In this document: positions 25,176 through 33,388 of the stretch, one piece after another
Numbering within the stretch: position 1 is the stretch's first letter
How the letters are laid out: every line of letters begins with the position of its first letter
Position numbers and translations under genes: made by a program
DNA from: an uncultured Acetatifactor sp.
GTDB lineage: Bacteria; Bacillota; Clostridia; Lachnospirales; Lachnospiraceae
Direction of reading: 5' to 3'
DNA: 64,000 nt
NCBI GenBank assembly: GCA_944383825.1
Contig: CALWRA010000011.1
Span: 1 to 64,000 of the forward strand
The notes under the pieces: model-generated
What the model was told of the DNA's origin: nothing
The model's input: the letters and a program-made list of their open reading frames with translations, nothing else
The model's database searches: none

Positions 25176-26624
25176 TTGGCAGTCAACACTTATGCAAATA
25201 AATTGAGAAAACTGGAGTCTGTGAAGCGCCTGATCAATATCGGTCTGTCCGCTATCTGCCTGGCCCTGGAGATTTATATTTTCTATTTATACTTTGAAAA
25301 CCATTTTTCCTACAGTGTGGTGGAACCGCTGCAGGGCTTCTGGATCAGGGGAACCATTGTGGAGGTTTCCTTTTATGGAGCGATACTGCTTCTGCTCTCT
25401 TCCATGTACGGAGGTATGCGCCTGGGATATTTGAAGAATGCCGAGATTATTTTTTCCCAAGTATTTTCCACGCTTCTTGCAAACATTCTAATCTATGTGG
25501 AGCTGTCCATTATGGCCAGGGAGCCTTTTGAGCCCAGAATGTTTATCGTCATGATGATGGAGCAGACTCTGGTGGTTATCATTTATATTAATATTGCAAA
25601 CAGGATATACCGTGCCGTTTTCCCTCCCAGAAAGCTTCTGCTGATTCATGGAGATCGGCCAATTCAGACTATCTGCAGCAAATTTGAAAGTCGGAAGGAT
25701 AAATATGTGATTACAAAGACCATTCACATAAAGGAAGGCTACGATGTATTGTGCAGGGCGATTCTTCAGTGCTATCAAAGGGGGGAGTGCAATGCGGTAA
25801 TCATCGGCGACATTTCGGTGGAGGACAGGAATCTTCTGCTGAAATTCTGCTATGCTCATTCTGTCCGCATTTATATCATGCCGAAAATTACAGATGTGAT
25901 CTTGATGGGGGCGGAGGAGCTTCATGTGTTTGACACGCCCCTTCTTCTCACCAGAGAATACAGCCTGACCATGGAACAGCGCCTGGCCAAGAGGGCCGTC
26001 GATGTGATTTGTTCTCTGCTGCTGCTTCTTCTAGCCTCTCCCTTTATGGCCGTTACGGCCATAGCCATCAAGCTTTACGATCATGGCCCTGTTTTGTACA
26101 AGCAGATACGTTGCACCAAGGATCAGAGACAGTTTTATATTATGAAATTCCGCAGTATGAGAACAGATGCGGAAAAGGATGGAGTGGCAAGGCTGGCCAG
26201 CAAAAATGACAGCCGTATTACACCCATTGGAAAGATCATCAGAAAGTGCAGAATAGACGAGCTGCCCCAGCTATTGAATATTTTAAAGGGAGATATGTCT
26301 TTTATTGGCCCCAGGCCTGAAAGACCGGAAATCATTGCTCAATATATGGAGATTATGCCGGAGTTTGCCTTTCGTATGAAGGTGAAAGCGGGACTTGCCG
26401 GCTTTGCTCAGGTATATGGGAAATATAATACTTCTCCCTACGACAAATTGAAGCTGGATCTGACTTATATCGAGAATTATTCTCTGTGGCTGGATCTTAA
26501 GCTGATGCTTCTGACCTTAAAGGTCCTTTTCTGGCCGGACAGCACCGAAGGCGTGGAGAGCGAACAGATTACCGCCTTCAGGGAGGAATATGACGGCCGG
26601 TTGGAAAATGACAGAAAACATTAA
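25176..26624 (+). CDS. polyprenyl glycosylphosphotransferase (initiating sugar transferase)
   Basis: A 482-residue WbaP/EpsE-type enzyme that starts a repeat unit by moving a sugar-1-phosphate to undecaprenyl phosphate. About five membrane helices fill residues 20-150, a Rossmann-like segment follows, then the catalytic domain from about 270: KRAVDVICSLLLLLL, GPVLYKQIR, MKFRSMRTDAE, RKCRIDELPQLLNILKGDMSFIGPRPERPE. The start is TTG, with GGAGG (25162-25166) nine bases before it; no ATG is in position. A second such enzyme lies at 35305, so two primer transferases serve this region. Confidence 0.93.
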   Translation: MAVNTYANKLRKLESVKRLINIGLSAICLALEIYIFYLYFENHFSYSVVEPLQGFWIRGTIVEVSFYGAILLLLSSMYGGMRLGYLKNAEIIFSQVFSTLLANILIYVELSIMAREPFEPRMFIVMMMEQTLVVIIYINIANRIYRAVFPPRKLLLIHGDRPIQTICSKFESRKDKYVITKTIHIKEGYDVLCRAILQCYQRGECNAVIIGDISVEDRNLLLKFCYAHSVRIYIMPKITDVILMGAEELHVFDTPLLLTREYSLTMEQRLAKRAVDVICSLLLLLLASPFMAVTAIAIKLYDHGPVLYKQIRCTKDQRQFYIMKFRSMRTDAEKDGVARLASKNDSRITPIGKIIRKCRIDELPQLLNILKGDMSFIGPRPERPEIIAQYMEIMPEFAFRMKVKAGLAGFAQVYGKYNTSPYDKLKLDLTYIENYSLWLDLKLMLLTLKVLFWPDSTEGVESEQITAFREEYDGRLENDRKH

Positions 26625-27738
26625 TTTTCTTTTGGAGATTGCCATGCGGGAAGGATATTACGGGAAGGAGCCCTTCGATCTTCGGCTGACGGCTCTGCGT
26701 ATGCTTCGGAATCTGAATCAAATCATAGTGTTTACTCTTGCGGGGACGCTTGTTTTCGGAGGAGGTTATTATGTCAGGAATGTGTTGCTTTACGGGGAGA
26801 CGCTTTACAGTGCGGAATCGACGTATAAGGTGGAATATTCGGACCCAGACTGGGCAGGGGACGGAACCTATATCAATGAAGCCACCTGGGAGACATATGT
26901 GCACACGGAGGAATTTCTGAATATGGTGCAGAAACGTCTGAAGGAGCAGGAAAATGGATGGGAGCTTGACAACCCGGAGCTGAGCGGTATGCTGGAGGCA
27001 CGGCTTGCTACGGATCTGAGAGTTCCCAGTACCATTGTGACTTCCACTCTGCCGGAAAAAACGCTGGATGTGGCAAAGGCCGTGGAAAAGGCTATGACGG
27101 AGGATTTTCCTGCGGCTATGGGAGAGGTGGACTCCATTCGGGTCATTAACCCTGCAGGAGAGGCTGCGGAGGTTGTCCCCGATGTGCGGCCAGGACGTGC
27201 ATTTGCGCTGAGCGCTCTTTTATCCTGCTTCTTTACGGTGGTGATTCTTCTGCTGAAGGAGACCGGCGACGACAGTATCTGGCTTCCCTCCACCATAAGA
27301 AAACGCTATGGGTTGCCAGTGCTGGGAACCTTGAATAGTCGGGACTTTTTGGAAAATGCAGCTTATCTGCTCAGAGAGAAAGAGAGAGTGGGGGTCTGCT
27401 TTGCAGGAGAAGAGGGAAATCCGGAGGAGCTTGCCAAAAGACTGGGAGAGCATACGGACATCTCATTTGTGCCGGTTCAAGCGCCAATTTGTTTTCCGGA
27501 AGCCGCAAAAAAAATCAGGGAGCTGGATGGAGTCGTGGTGGGAGTGAAGGCGGGAAGACATGCGGGGAAGCCCTTGGAATATACCCTGGAATACCTCAGC
27601 CAGCAGGACTGTGAAATTATAGCGGCGCTGCTGTGGGAGGCGGATGAAGGGCTGATTAGGGCCTATTACTGCTTTGAAGGCGCAGGAACGGGTTATTTTG
27701 GAAAGAAGAGGAAGCAAGAGACCGGGAATGGAAAGTAA
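26590..27738 (+). CDS. chain-length regulator fused to a degenerate tyrosine-kinase-like domain
   Basis: A 382-residue protein with a Wzz/YveK-type plan: membrane helices at about 45-65 and 205-225 flank an extracellular region with STLPEKTLDVAKAVEKAM. The cytoplasmic C-terminal part (about 255-365) looks like the BY-kinase partner (RVGVCFAGEEGNPEELAKRL and DGVVVGVKAGRHAGKPLEYTL-type segments), but the P-loop GxxxxGKS is lost (GEEGNPEE). So it would be a catalytically dead fusion, not an active kinase. It overlaps the previous gene by 35 bases. The start is uncertain: ATG 26590 has a ribosome site only three bases away; 26608 is the alternative. Confidence 0.75.
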   Translation: MTAGWKMTENINFLLEIAMREGYYGKEPFDLRLTALRMLRNLNQIIVFTLAGTLVFGGGYYVRNVLLYGETLYSAESTYKVEYSDPDWAGDGTYINEATWETYVHTEEFLNMVQKRLKEQENGWELDNPELSGMLEARLATDLRVPSTIVTSTLPEKTLDVAKAVEKAMTEDFPAAMGEVDSIRVINPAGEAAEVVPDVRPGRAFALSALLSCFFTVVILLLKETGDDSIWLPSTIRKRYGLPVLGTLNSRDFLENAAYLLREKERVGVCFAGEEGNPEELAKRLGEHTDISFVPVQAPICFPEAAKKIRELDGVVVGVKAGRHAGKPLEYTLEYLSQQDCEIIAALLWEADEGLIRAYYCFEGAGTGYFGKKRKQETGNGK

Positions 27739-27748
27739 AGGAGCGCAT

Positions 27749-28537
27749 ATGAAGGTTCAGGTATTGGCGTCCGTGATGAATCAGTCTATGGACGATGTAA
27801 TCCACAGCATGCGTCTGGACTCCGATGCGGTGATCATCAACCAGTGCGGGGAGCTTGGATATGAGGAGACAAATCAGGGAGGCGCAAGAATCCGCTTTTA
27901 TTCCTTTCCGGACAGGGGAATCGGCAGAAGCCGCAATGAGGCAATTATGAGGGCGGATGGAGATATCTGCCTTTTTTCAGATGAAGATATTGTCTACGAG
28001 CCTGATTATGCGGTGAAGATAATCAGGGAGTTTGAAAACAATCCGGAGGCGGATATGATTCTTTTCAATATCCAAGTGGAAGAGGAAAGAAGAACCTATC
28101 TGATTCGTGAACGGAAAAGGGTCCGCTGGTACAACTGCGGCAGATATGGGGCGGTGAGCTTTGCGGTGCGGCGTCGAAGTCTTTTGGCCTCCGGAATAAC
28201 CTTTTCCCTGCTGTTTGGGGGAGGGGCTCTTTACAGCAACGGGGAGGACAGCCTTTTTCTGAAGGAATTTATAGAAAAGGGGTATCGCGTGTATACTGCT
28301 CCCGTCACCATTGGAAGGGAAAGGGACTCAAGCTCCACTTGGTTTTCCGGCTACCATGAGAAATTCTTCCATGACAGAGGAGTCCTCTACCAATTTTTGT
28401 ATGGAAGACTTGCAGGCGCCATGTCGCTGCGTTTTTTGCTGGCTCACAGGAAAAAGATGTGCGGGGAGGCCGGATTGAGACAGGCTTTTAAATGGATGAA
28501 AAAGGGCATAGGGGAGGGCAGAGCTTTTCACCATTAA
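27749..28537 (+). CDS. GT2-like glycosyltransferase (WaaL-cluster type)
   Basis: A 262-residue GT-A-fold protein. The opening (MKVQVLASVMNQSMDDVI) is followed by GIGRSRNEAIMRADGDICLF and the acidic metal site SDEDIVYEPDY. The later RWYNCGRYGAVSFAVRR and NGEDSLFLKEFIEKG fit the acceptor side of capsule transferases. The start at 27749 follows AAAGGAG at about six bases; an earlier start at 27674 overlaps the preceding gene and lacks a site. The last 46 codons overlap an upstream extension of the next gene, which is therefore not used. Confidence 0.8.
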   Translation: MKVQVLASVMNQSMDDVIHSMRLDSDAVIINQCGELGYEETNQGGARIRFYSFPDRGIGRSRNEAIMRADGDICLFSDEDIVYEPDYAVKIIREFENNPEADMILFNIQVEEERRTYLIRERKRVRWYNCGRYGAVSFAVRRRSLLASGITFSLLFGGGALYSNGEDSLFLKEFIEKGYRVYTAPVTIGRERDSSSTWFSGYHEKFFHDRGVLYQFLYGRLAGAMSLRFLLAHRKKMCGEAGLRQAFKWMKKGIGEGRAFHH

Positions 28538-28596
28538 AGAAGGCTTTTATGGGGAAATTGCCCTTGGGCCACGGTGAAAAGCGGAAAGGAGAGGCC

Positions 28597-29730
28597 ATGG
28601 AAAGCAGTGCCTTTGTATATATAGGCTTGACGGTGATAACGATAGCGCTTGCCCTGTATGTGGACAACAGAGATTTTGTGCCGCAACGCATTGCGGGTGG
28701 ACGCTCCTTTGGCCGTCCGCCGGGGTTGCAGCGAAGACAGGCGGGTAATCTTACGGCGGAGTTTGCCGTTTACTGTCTGCTGGCGGGAGTTTCGGCCTGC
28801 AGGATTGCAGTAGGAAACGATTACTGGGTGTACAGGGACAATTTCAAGCTCATTGCGCAGGGAAGATATGTGTCCTCGGAGTTTGGCTTCAACCTGGTTG
28901 TGGGCTGGATGCAGGATTTATTCGGATATGATAACTATCTGCCGGTATTCGCCCTGTTTTCCCTGATTACGGTTTTCTTTTTTGTCAAAGCTCTCCACGA
29001 TCAGGGAAGCAATTATGCCTTTTCATTGTTTCTGTTGCTCACGGGAGGGTATTATTTCAATAGTCTTAATTCTGTACGGTATTATCTGGCCCTTGCCCTG
29101 GCAATGTATTCCATGAAATATGTGCTGCGGGGGGAGTACGGCAAATTTCTGCTGTGGATTGCAGCGGGAGCGGCTTTTCACAAATCTATATTGCTGGTGC
29201 TTCCGGTATATCTTACGGCAAAATTCCTGGCCCGGGCAAGGCTGAAAAAATGGCATTATGCGGCGGGCGCTCTGCTGGCCGCCAGTCTGATATTTGGACA
29301 GGAGCTTTACCGGAGGATTATTTTTTACTTTTATCCCTATTATGAGAATTCTGCCTTTGACAATGGCGATATATCCTATATTAATATCGCCAAATGCGGG
29401 GCAGTGCTCATATTGTCTCTTATCTGCTACAGAAAGAGTCTGAGTGAGGAGCTGATAAACCGCTTTTACTTCTTTCTGAATCTGGCGGGGCTGGTGGTAT
29501 ATTGCTGCGGCTCCTTTATCCCCGAGGTGTCCAGGGTGGGATATTATATGATTGTATCCCAGATATTTCTTCTTCCCAGACTTCTTGCGGATATGAAAAA
29601 GGGCTGGTTCCGCACTCTGTGCTATGTGGGCGTAATCGGAGCCTTCACGGGATATTTCGTCGTTCTGCTGTACAGAATGTATGATGTGGATGTAAGGCTT
29701 CTCCCTTATCTGAATTGGATTTTTAACTGA
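28597..29730 (+). CDS. EpsG family membrane protein, probable Wzy-type polymerase
   Basis: A 377-residue protein with about ten hydrophobic helices, matching the EpsG family that stands in for Wzy in Firmicute polysaccharide loci and joins repeat units outside the membrane. Family marks are VGNDYWVYRDNFKLI, SEFGFNLVVGWMQ, and NSVRYYLALALAMYSM with the conserved arginine. AAAGGAG (28586-28592) fixes the ATG at 28597; a start at 28492 would add 35 residues overlapping the previous gene. The N-terminal signal helix is AFVYIGLTVITIALAL. As the only polymerase candidate in 22-37 kb it defines a Wzy-type pathway. Confidence 0.85.
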   Translation: MESSAFVYIGLTVITIALALYVDNRDFVPQRIAGGRSFGRPPGLQRRQAGNLTAEFAVYCLLAGVSACRIAVGNDYWVYRDNFKLIAQGRYVSSEFGFNLVVGWMQDLFGYDNYLPVFALFSLITVFFFVKALHDQGSNYAFSLFLLLTGGYYFNSLNSVRYYLALALAMYSMKYVLRGEYGKFLLWIAAGAAFHKSILLVLPVYLTAKFLARARLKKWHYAAGALLAASLIFGQELYRRIIFYFYPYYENSAFDNGDISYINIAKCGAVLILSLICYRKSLSEELINRFYFFLNLAGLVVYCCGSFIPEVSRVGYYMIVSQIFLLPRLLADMKKGWFRTLCYVGVIGAFTGYFVVLLYRMYDVDVRLLPYLNWIFN

Positions 29731-29743
29731 TGGAGGCTTATTT

Positions 29744-31150
29744 GTGAGGATATTATGGCTTTGCAATTTTATGCCGCCGGCGGCGGCCAGGCAGCTGGGG
29801 CAGGCATACACGAACAAGGAAGGATGGATTAGCGGGCTGCTGGGCATGGTAATGAAAAAACAGCGGGAAAATGCAGTTTTGTTGGCGACAGCTTTTCCTG
29901 TCTCCTTAGAGAGCGGATTGATCCGGAAACGGGAGGAAATTTTTCAGGACGCTGTCACCGTAGAGAAGGGGACTCTGTACTGCTATGGATTCTATGAGGA
30001 TTCCTTCAGGCCGGAAAAATATGATGAGGGACTGGAGGAGAGGCTGGGGAAAATCATTCGGGATTTCAAGCCTGACATTGTGCACTGCTTTGGAACGGAA
30101 TATCCTCATACCTTGGCTATGTGCCGTGTGTTTCCCAAAAAGAAGCGGCTTTTGATCGGTATTCAGGGACTGTGCGCCGTTTATGCCAACGCTTATCTGG
30201 CTCATCTGCCCAGGAGTGTGGTGGGATCTGTGACGCTCAGGGATTTTCTCAAAAGGGATTCAATCACCAGGCAGCAGCGGAAATTTATCCAGAGAGGCCG
30301 GATGGAAAAAGAGGCGGTAAAGCTGGCGGGAAATGTAACGGGAAGAACGGCATGGGACAGGCATTATTCAAGTGAATGGAATCCCAACGCAGTCTACTAT
30401 AGCATGAATGAAACTCTGCGGGAGAATTTTTACGAGGGAAGCTGGAAGGAGGAGTTCTGCATTCCCCATTCTATCTTTTTAAGCCAGGGAGATTATCCCA
30501 TAAAGGGGCTTCACTATATGCTGAGAGCGCTTCCCTTTATCAAAAGGAAATATCCGGATGTGAAAGTGTTTGTGGCGGGGAACAATCTGACAGCCTACGG
30601 GACCCTGAAGGAGAGACTGAAGATTTCTTCCTATGGGAAATATCTGCGCAGTCTCATCCGGCAGGAGGGCCTGGATGGGCAGGTGGAATTTCTGGGGAAG
30701 CTGAATGCGGAGGAAATGAAAGAGAGGTATTTGAGCAGCCATTTGTTTGTCTGCTGCTCTACCATAGAAAATTCTCCCAATTCTCTGGGGGAAGCTATGC
30801 TTCTGGGAATGCCCTGCGTCAGCGCAGATGTGGGAGGAATCCCCAGTATATTCCGGAACGGGGAGGACGGCATTTTGTATAGGGGATTTCGGACTTCTTG
30901 TAATTCCTTCGACCGAACCGGAGGCGAGGGAACTGAGGATAGCGAAGAGGTTGCAGATAAGGGGGAAAAGGGTTTATCCGCTGTTTCCAGGCGTCTGGCG
31001 GAGGCGGTGTTGGAGATTTGGGCAGACAGGGAAAAGGCCGTACAATATTGCAGCAGCGCCCGGGAGCACGCGGCAAAAACTCATGACAGAGAGAAAAATT
31101 ACCGCAGGCTGCTGGATATTTACACAAATATCATGGAGGGGACGCTTTAG
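29744..31150 (+). CDS. GT4 family glycosyltransferase
   Basis: A 468-residue GT-B-fold retaining transferase. The N-terminal domain holds PDIVHCFGTEYPHTLA. The C-terminal donor domain holds LSQGDYPIKGLHYMLRAL, VEFLGKLNAEEM and the EX7E motif within ENSPNSLGEAMLLGMPC, followed by VGGIPSIF. An insertion near residue 395-420 is rich in charged residues. It starts with GTG (29744), seven bases after TGGAGG. It overlaps no neighbour and fits the assembly of the repeat unit. Confidence 0.88.
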   Translation: MRILWLCNFMPPAAARQLGQAYTNKEGWISGLLGMVMKKQRENAVLLATAFPVSLESGLIRKREEIFQDAVTVEKGTLYCYGFYEDSFRPEKYDEGLEERLGKIIRDFKPDIVHCFGTEYPHTLAMCRVFPKKKRLLIGIQGLCAVYANAYLAHLPRSVVGSVTLRDFLKRDSITRQQRKFIQRGRMEKEAVKLAGNVTGRTAWDRHYSSEWNPNAVYYSMNETLRENFYEGSWKEEFCIPHSIFLSQGDYPIKGLHYMLRALPFIKRKYPDVKVFVAGNNLTAYGTLKERLKISSYGKYLRSLIRQEGLDGQVEFLGKLNAEEMKERYLSSHLFVCCSTIENSPNSLGEAMLLGMPCVSADVGGIPSIFRNGEDGILYRGFRTSCNSFDRTGGEGTEDSEEVADKGEKGLSAVSRRLAEAVLEIWADREKAVQYCSSAREHAAKTHDREKNYRRLLDIYTNIMEGTL

Positions 31151-31193
31151 GACAATGCCTGAACAGGTAAGAAGGAGCTGAAACGGGAGAAGA

Positions 31194-32411
31194 ATGAAAT
31201 TTGTATTTGTGTCCAATTATCTGAATCATCATCAGATTCCTTTCTGCAGCGCCATGTATGATCTGCTCGCAGGGGATTTTGCCTTTATACAGACAGAGCC
31301 CATGGAGGAAGAGAGGATACGAATGGGGTGGAGCCAAAATGAGAAGGCTCCGTATTTGAAGCTGTATTACAGAGAGGAAAAGATGTGCCGTCGGCTGATA
31401 GAGGAGAGCGGTGTGGCGCTTTTTGGCGGAACGGACGAGGAAAGCTACATAAGGGGAAGATTAGAAAGCGGGAAGCCTGTGATACGCTACAGCGAAAGGC
31501 TGTATAAAACGGGACAGTGGAGGGCTGTTTCTCCAAGAGGGCTTTTCAGAAAGTATCAGGATCATACAAGATACCGCAAAAAGCCTGTCTATATGCTGTG
31601 TTCCGGGGCCTATGTGCCCTCGGATTTTCATATCGTCGGGGCCTATCCCGGAAAGCTGCTTCGCTGGGGATATTTTCCGGAAACGAAAGCATATGACGTG
31701 GACCGGCTTATGAGAGAAAAGACGCCGGGCAGCATTCTCTGGGCCGCCAGATTCATTGACTGGAAGCATCCGGAGCTGGCTCTGAAAGCTGCCCGGTATC
31801 TGAAGCTCAGGGGAGTCTCCTTTCACATGGATATGGTGGGAGGCGGTGAAATGGAGCCTTTCATTCGCCGCATGCTTTCGGAGTACGGTCTGGAAAACCA
31901 GGTAAGCCTTTTGGGCTATCAGTCTCCTGAAAAGGTACGGAGACTGATGGAAAAATCGGAGATATATCTGATGACCAGCGACAGGAAGGAAGGCTGGGGA
32001 GCCGTGGTGAATGAAGCAATGAACAGCGGATGCGCCCTGGTGGCCGATCATATGGTGGGAGCGGTGCCCTTTTTGGTGAAGCATGGAATAAACGGGCTCA
32101 TTTACCGGGATGGATGTAAGGATGAGCTGTTTGCCCAGACAGAGCGTCTTCTGGAGGACAGGAGGCTGCGCGAAAGGATGGGACGAAAAGCAGTAGAGAC
32201 GATTATGCAGGAGTGGAATGCAGGAAATGCGGCAAAAAGACTTTTGGAATTGTGCGTCAGGCTGGGATTTTTTACTGCAGCCGAGCTGGAGGCATCGGCC
32301 GGAAAGGTTTCTCTGGAGTTTGAAAGGGAGCCTTCCGCCGGACCCTGCTCTCCCGCCCCGGTGATACCGGAGAGGAAAATGTACAAGAGGCTGAAGGGAG
32401 ATCAGAATTGA
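31194..32411 (+). CDS. GT4 family glycosyltransferase
   Basis: A 405-residue GT-B transferase. It has MKFVFVSNYLNHHQIPFCSAMYD at the N-terminus, ILWAARFIDWKHPELAL at the start of the donor domain, LLGYQSPEKVRRLMEKSEIYLMTSDR, and the EX7E box in EGWGAVVNEAMNSGC. The C-terminal 45 residues (Pro- and Ser-rich, then KMYKRLKGDQ) are unusual and probably disordered. The stop overlaps the TTG start of the next gene. The specific sugar is unknown. Confidence 0.88.
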   Translation: MKFVFVSNYLNHHQIPFCSAMYDLLAGDFAFIQTEPMEEERIRMGWSQNEKAPYLKLYYREEKMCRRLIEESGVALFGGTDEESYIRGRLESGKPVIRYSERLYKTGQWRAVSPRGLFRKYQDHTRYRKKPVYMLCSGAYVPSDFHIVGAYPGKLLRWGYFPETKAYDVDRLMREKTPGSILWAARFIDWKHPELALKAARYLKLRGVSFHMDMVGGGEMEPFIRRMLSEYGLENQVSLLGYQSPEKVRRLMEKSEIYLMTSDRKEGWGAVVNEAMNSGCALVADHMVGAVPFLVKHGINGLIYRDGCKDELFAQTERLLEDRRLRERMGRKAVETIMQEWNAGNAAKRLLELCVRLGFFTAAELEASAGKVSLEFEREPSAGPCSPAPVIPERKMYKRLKGDQN

Positions 32412-33388
32412 AAAAACCGTTGATTAGTGTGATTGTACCGGTATATAATGTCATGGAATATCTGCCTCGGTGTGTGAAGTCCCTGCAGGCCCAGACTTAC
32501 CCCAACTTGGAAATACTTCTGGTGGATGACGGCTCGGAGGATGAATCGGGTAAGCTGTGTGAGGAGATGGCTGCAGAAGATGAGCGTATCAGGGTATTCC
32601 ACAAAAAGAATGGAGGCTCTTCCTCTGCCAGAAATCTGGGTATTTCCAAGGCAAGGGGAGAGTACCTGGGGTTTGTGGACAGCGATGATTATGTGGACTA
32701 TAATATGTATGAGCTTCTTGTGGAGGCGGTTTCGTCCTTCGGCACAAGGGCGGCTCAGGTGGGCAGGGATGAGACCGCTCAGGATGGAAGGCGGCTTCCG
32801 GATATCTGTGTTCCTCCAAGTAGGACCATAAGCATTGCGCCCGAGGATTTTCTGAGGGAACTTATTCTGCACAGAGGGGACTGCTCCTTTTGTACTAAGC
32901 TTATAAGAAGGGAGTTGTTTTTATCCCGCCAGTTTCCTGAGGGGATGCTGAACGAGGATTTTCATTTGCTTGTGAATATGCTGCCCCAAATAGGACCTAT
33001 CGTATCCCTTCCTCAGCAGGCGTATCATGTTTTTTGCAGAATGGGCAGCAATACCAGAAAGCAGAGCGGCTTTTCCAGAGTGTTTGCGGATAACGTGGAT
33101 AATGCTGATATGGTGTTGGATATAGTACAAAGAGAATATCCGCAGCTCATGACGGAAGCGCTGCGTTTTGGACTGTTTCAGCGTCTGGACTATATGCTTC
33201 ATATCCCGGTGGAGCATATGACGTCTGATAACACTGAGTACAGGGCGGTCAGAGGGTATCTTCGTAAAAACTGGGCAAAGGGAATGGCCAATCCTTTTCT
33301 GACTCCGAAAAATAAGGTGTACCTGACGCTGCTTGGGATGGCTCCCAGGATGGTGCGCCGTATTCATAAAAAGGTGAAAGGGCTATGA
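32408..33388 (+). CDS. GT2 family glycosyltransferase
   Basis: A 326-residue GT-A transferase with PLISVIVPVYNVMEYLPRC, VDDGSEDES, KNGGSSSARNLGISKA and the metal site GFVDSDDYVDY. This is the classical EpsJ/WcaA-like arrangement. It begins with TTG inside the previous stop (TTGA), a tight coupling; no better start is close. The stop in turn overlaps the ATG of the next gene, so three genes (31194-35262) are chained. The C-terminal segment (MNEDFHLLVNML-like region near residue 180) is typical of capsule GT2 enzymes. Confidence 0.88.
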   Translation: MKKPLISVIVPVYNVMEYLPRCVKSLQAQTYPNLEILLVDDGSEDESGKLCEEMAAEDERIRVFHKKNGGSSSARNLGISKARGEYLGFVDSDDYVDYNMYELLVEAVSSFGTRAAQVGRDETAQDGRRLPDICVPPSRTISIAPEDFLRELILHRGDCSFCTKLIRRELFLSRQFPEGMLNEDFHLLVNMLPQIGPIVSLPQQAYHVFCRMGSNTRKQSGFSRVFADNVDNADMVLDIVQREYPQLMTEALRFGLFQRLDYMLHIPVEHMTSDNTEYRAVRGYLRKNWAKGMANPFLTPKNKVYLTLLGMAPRMVRRIHKKVKGL

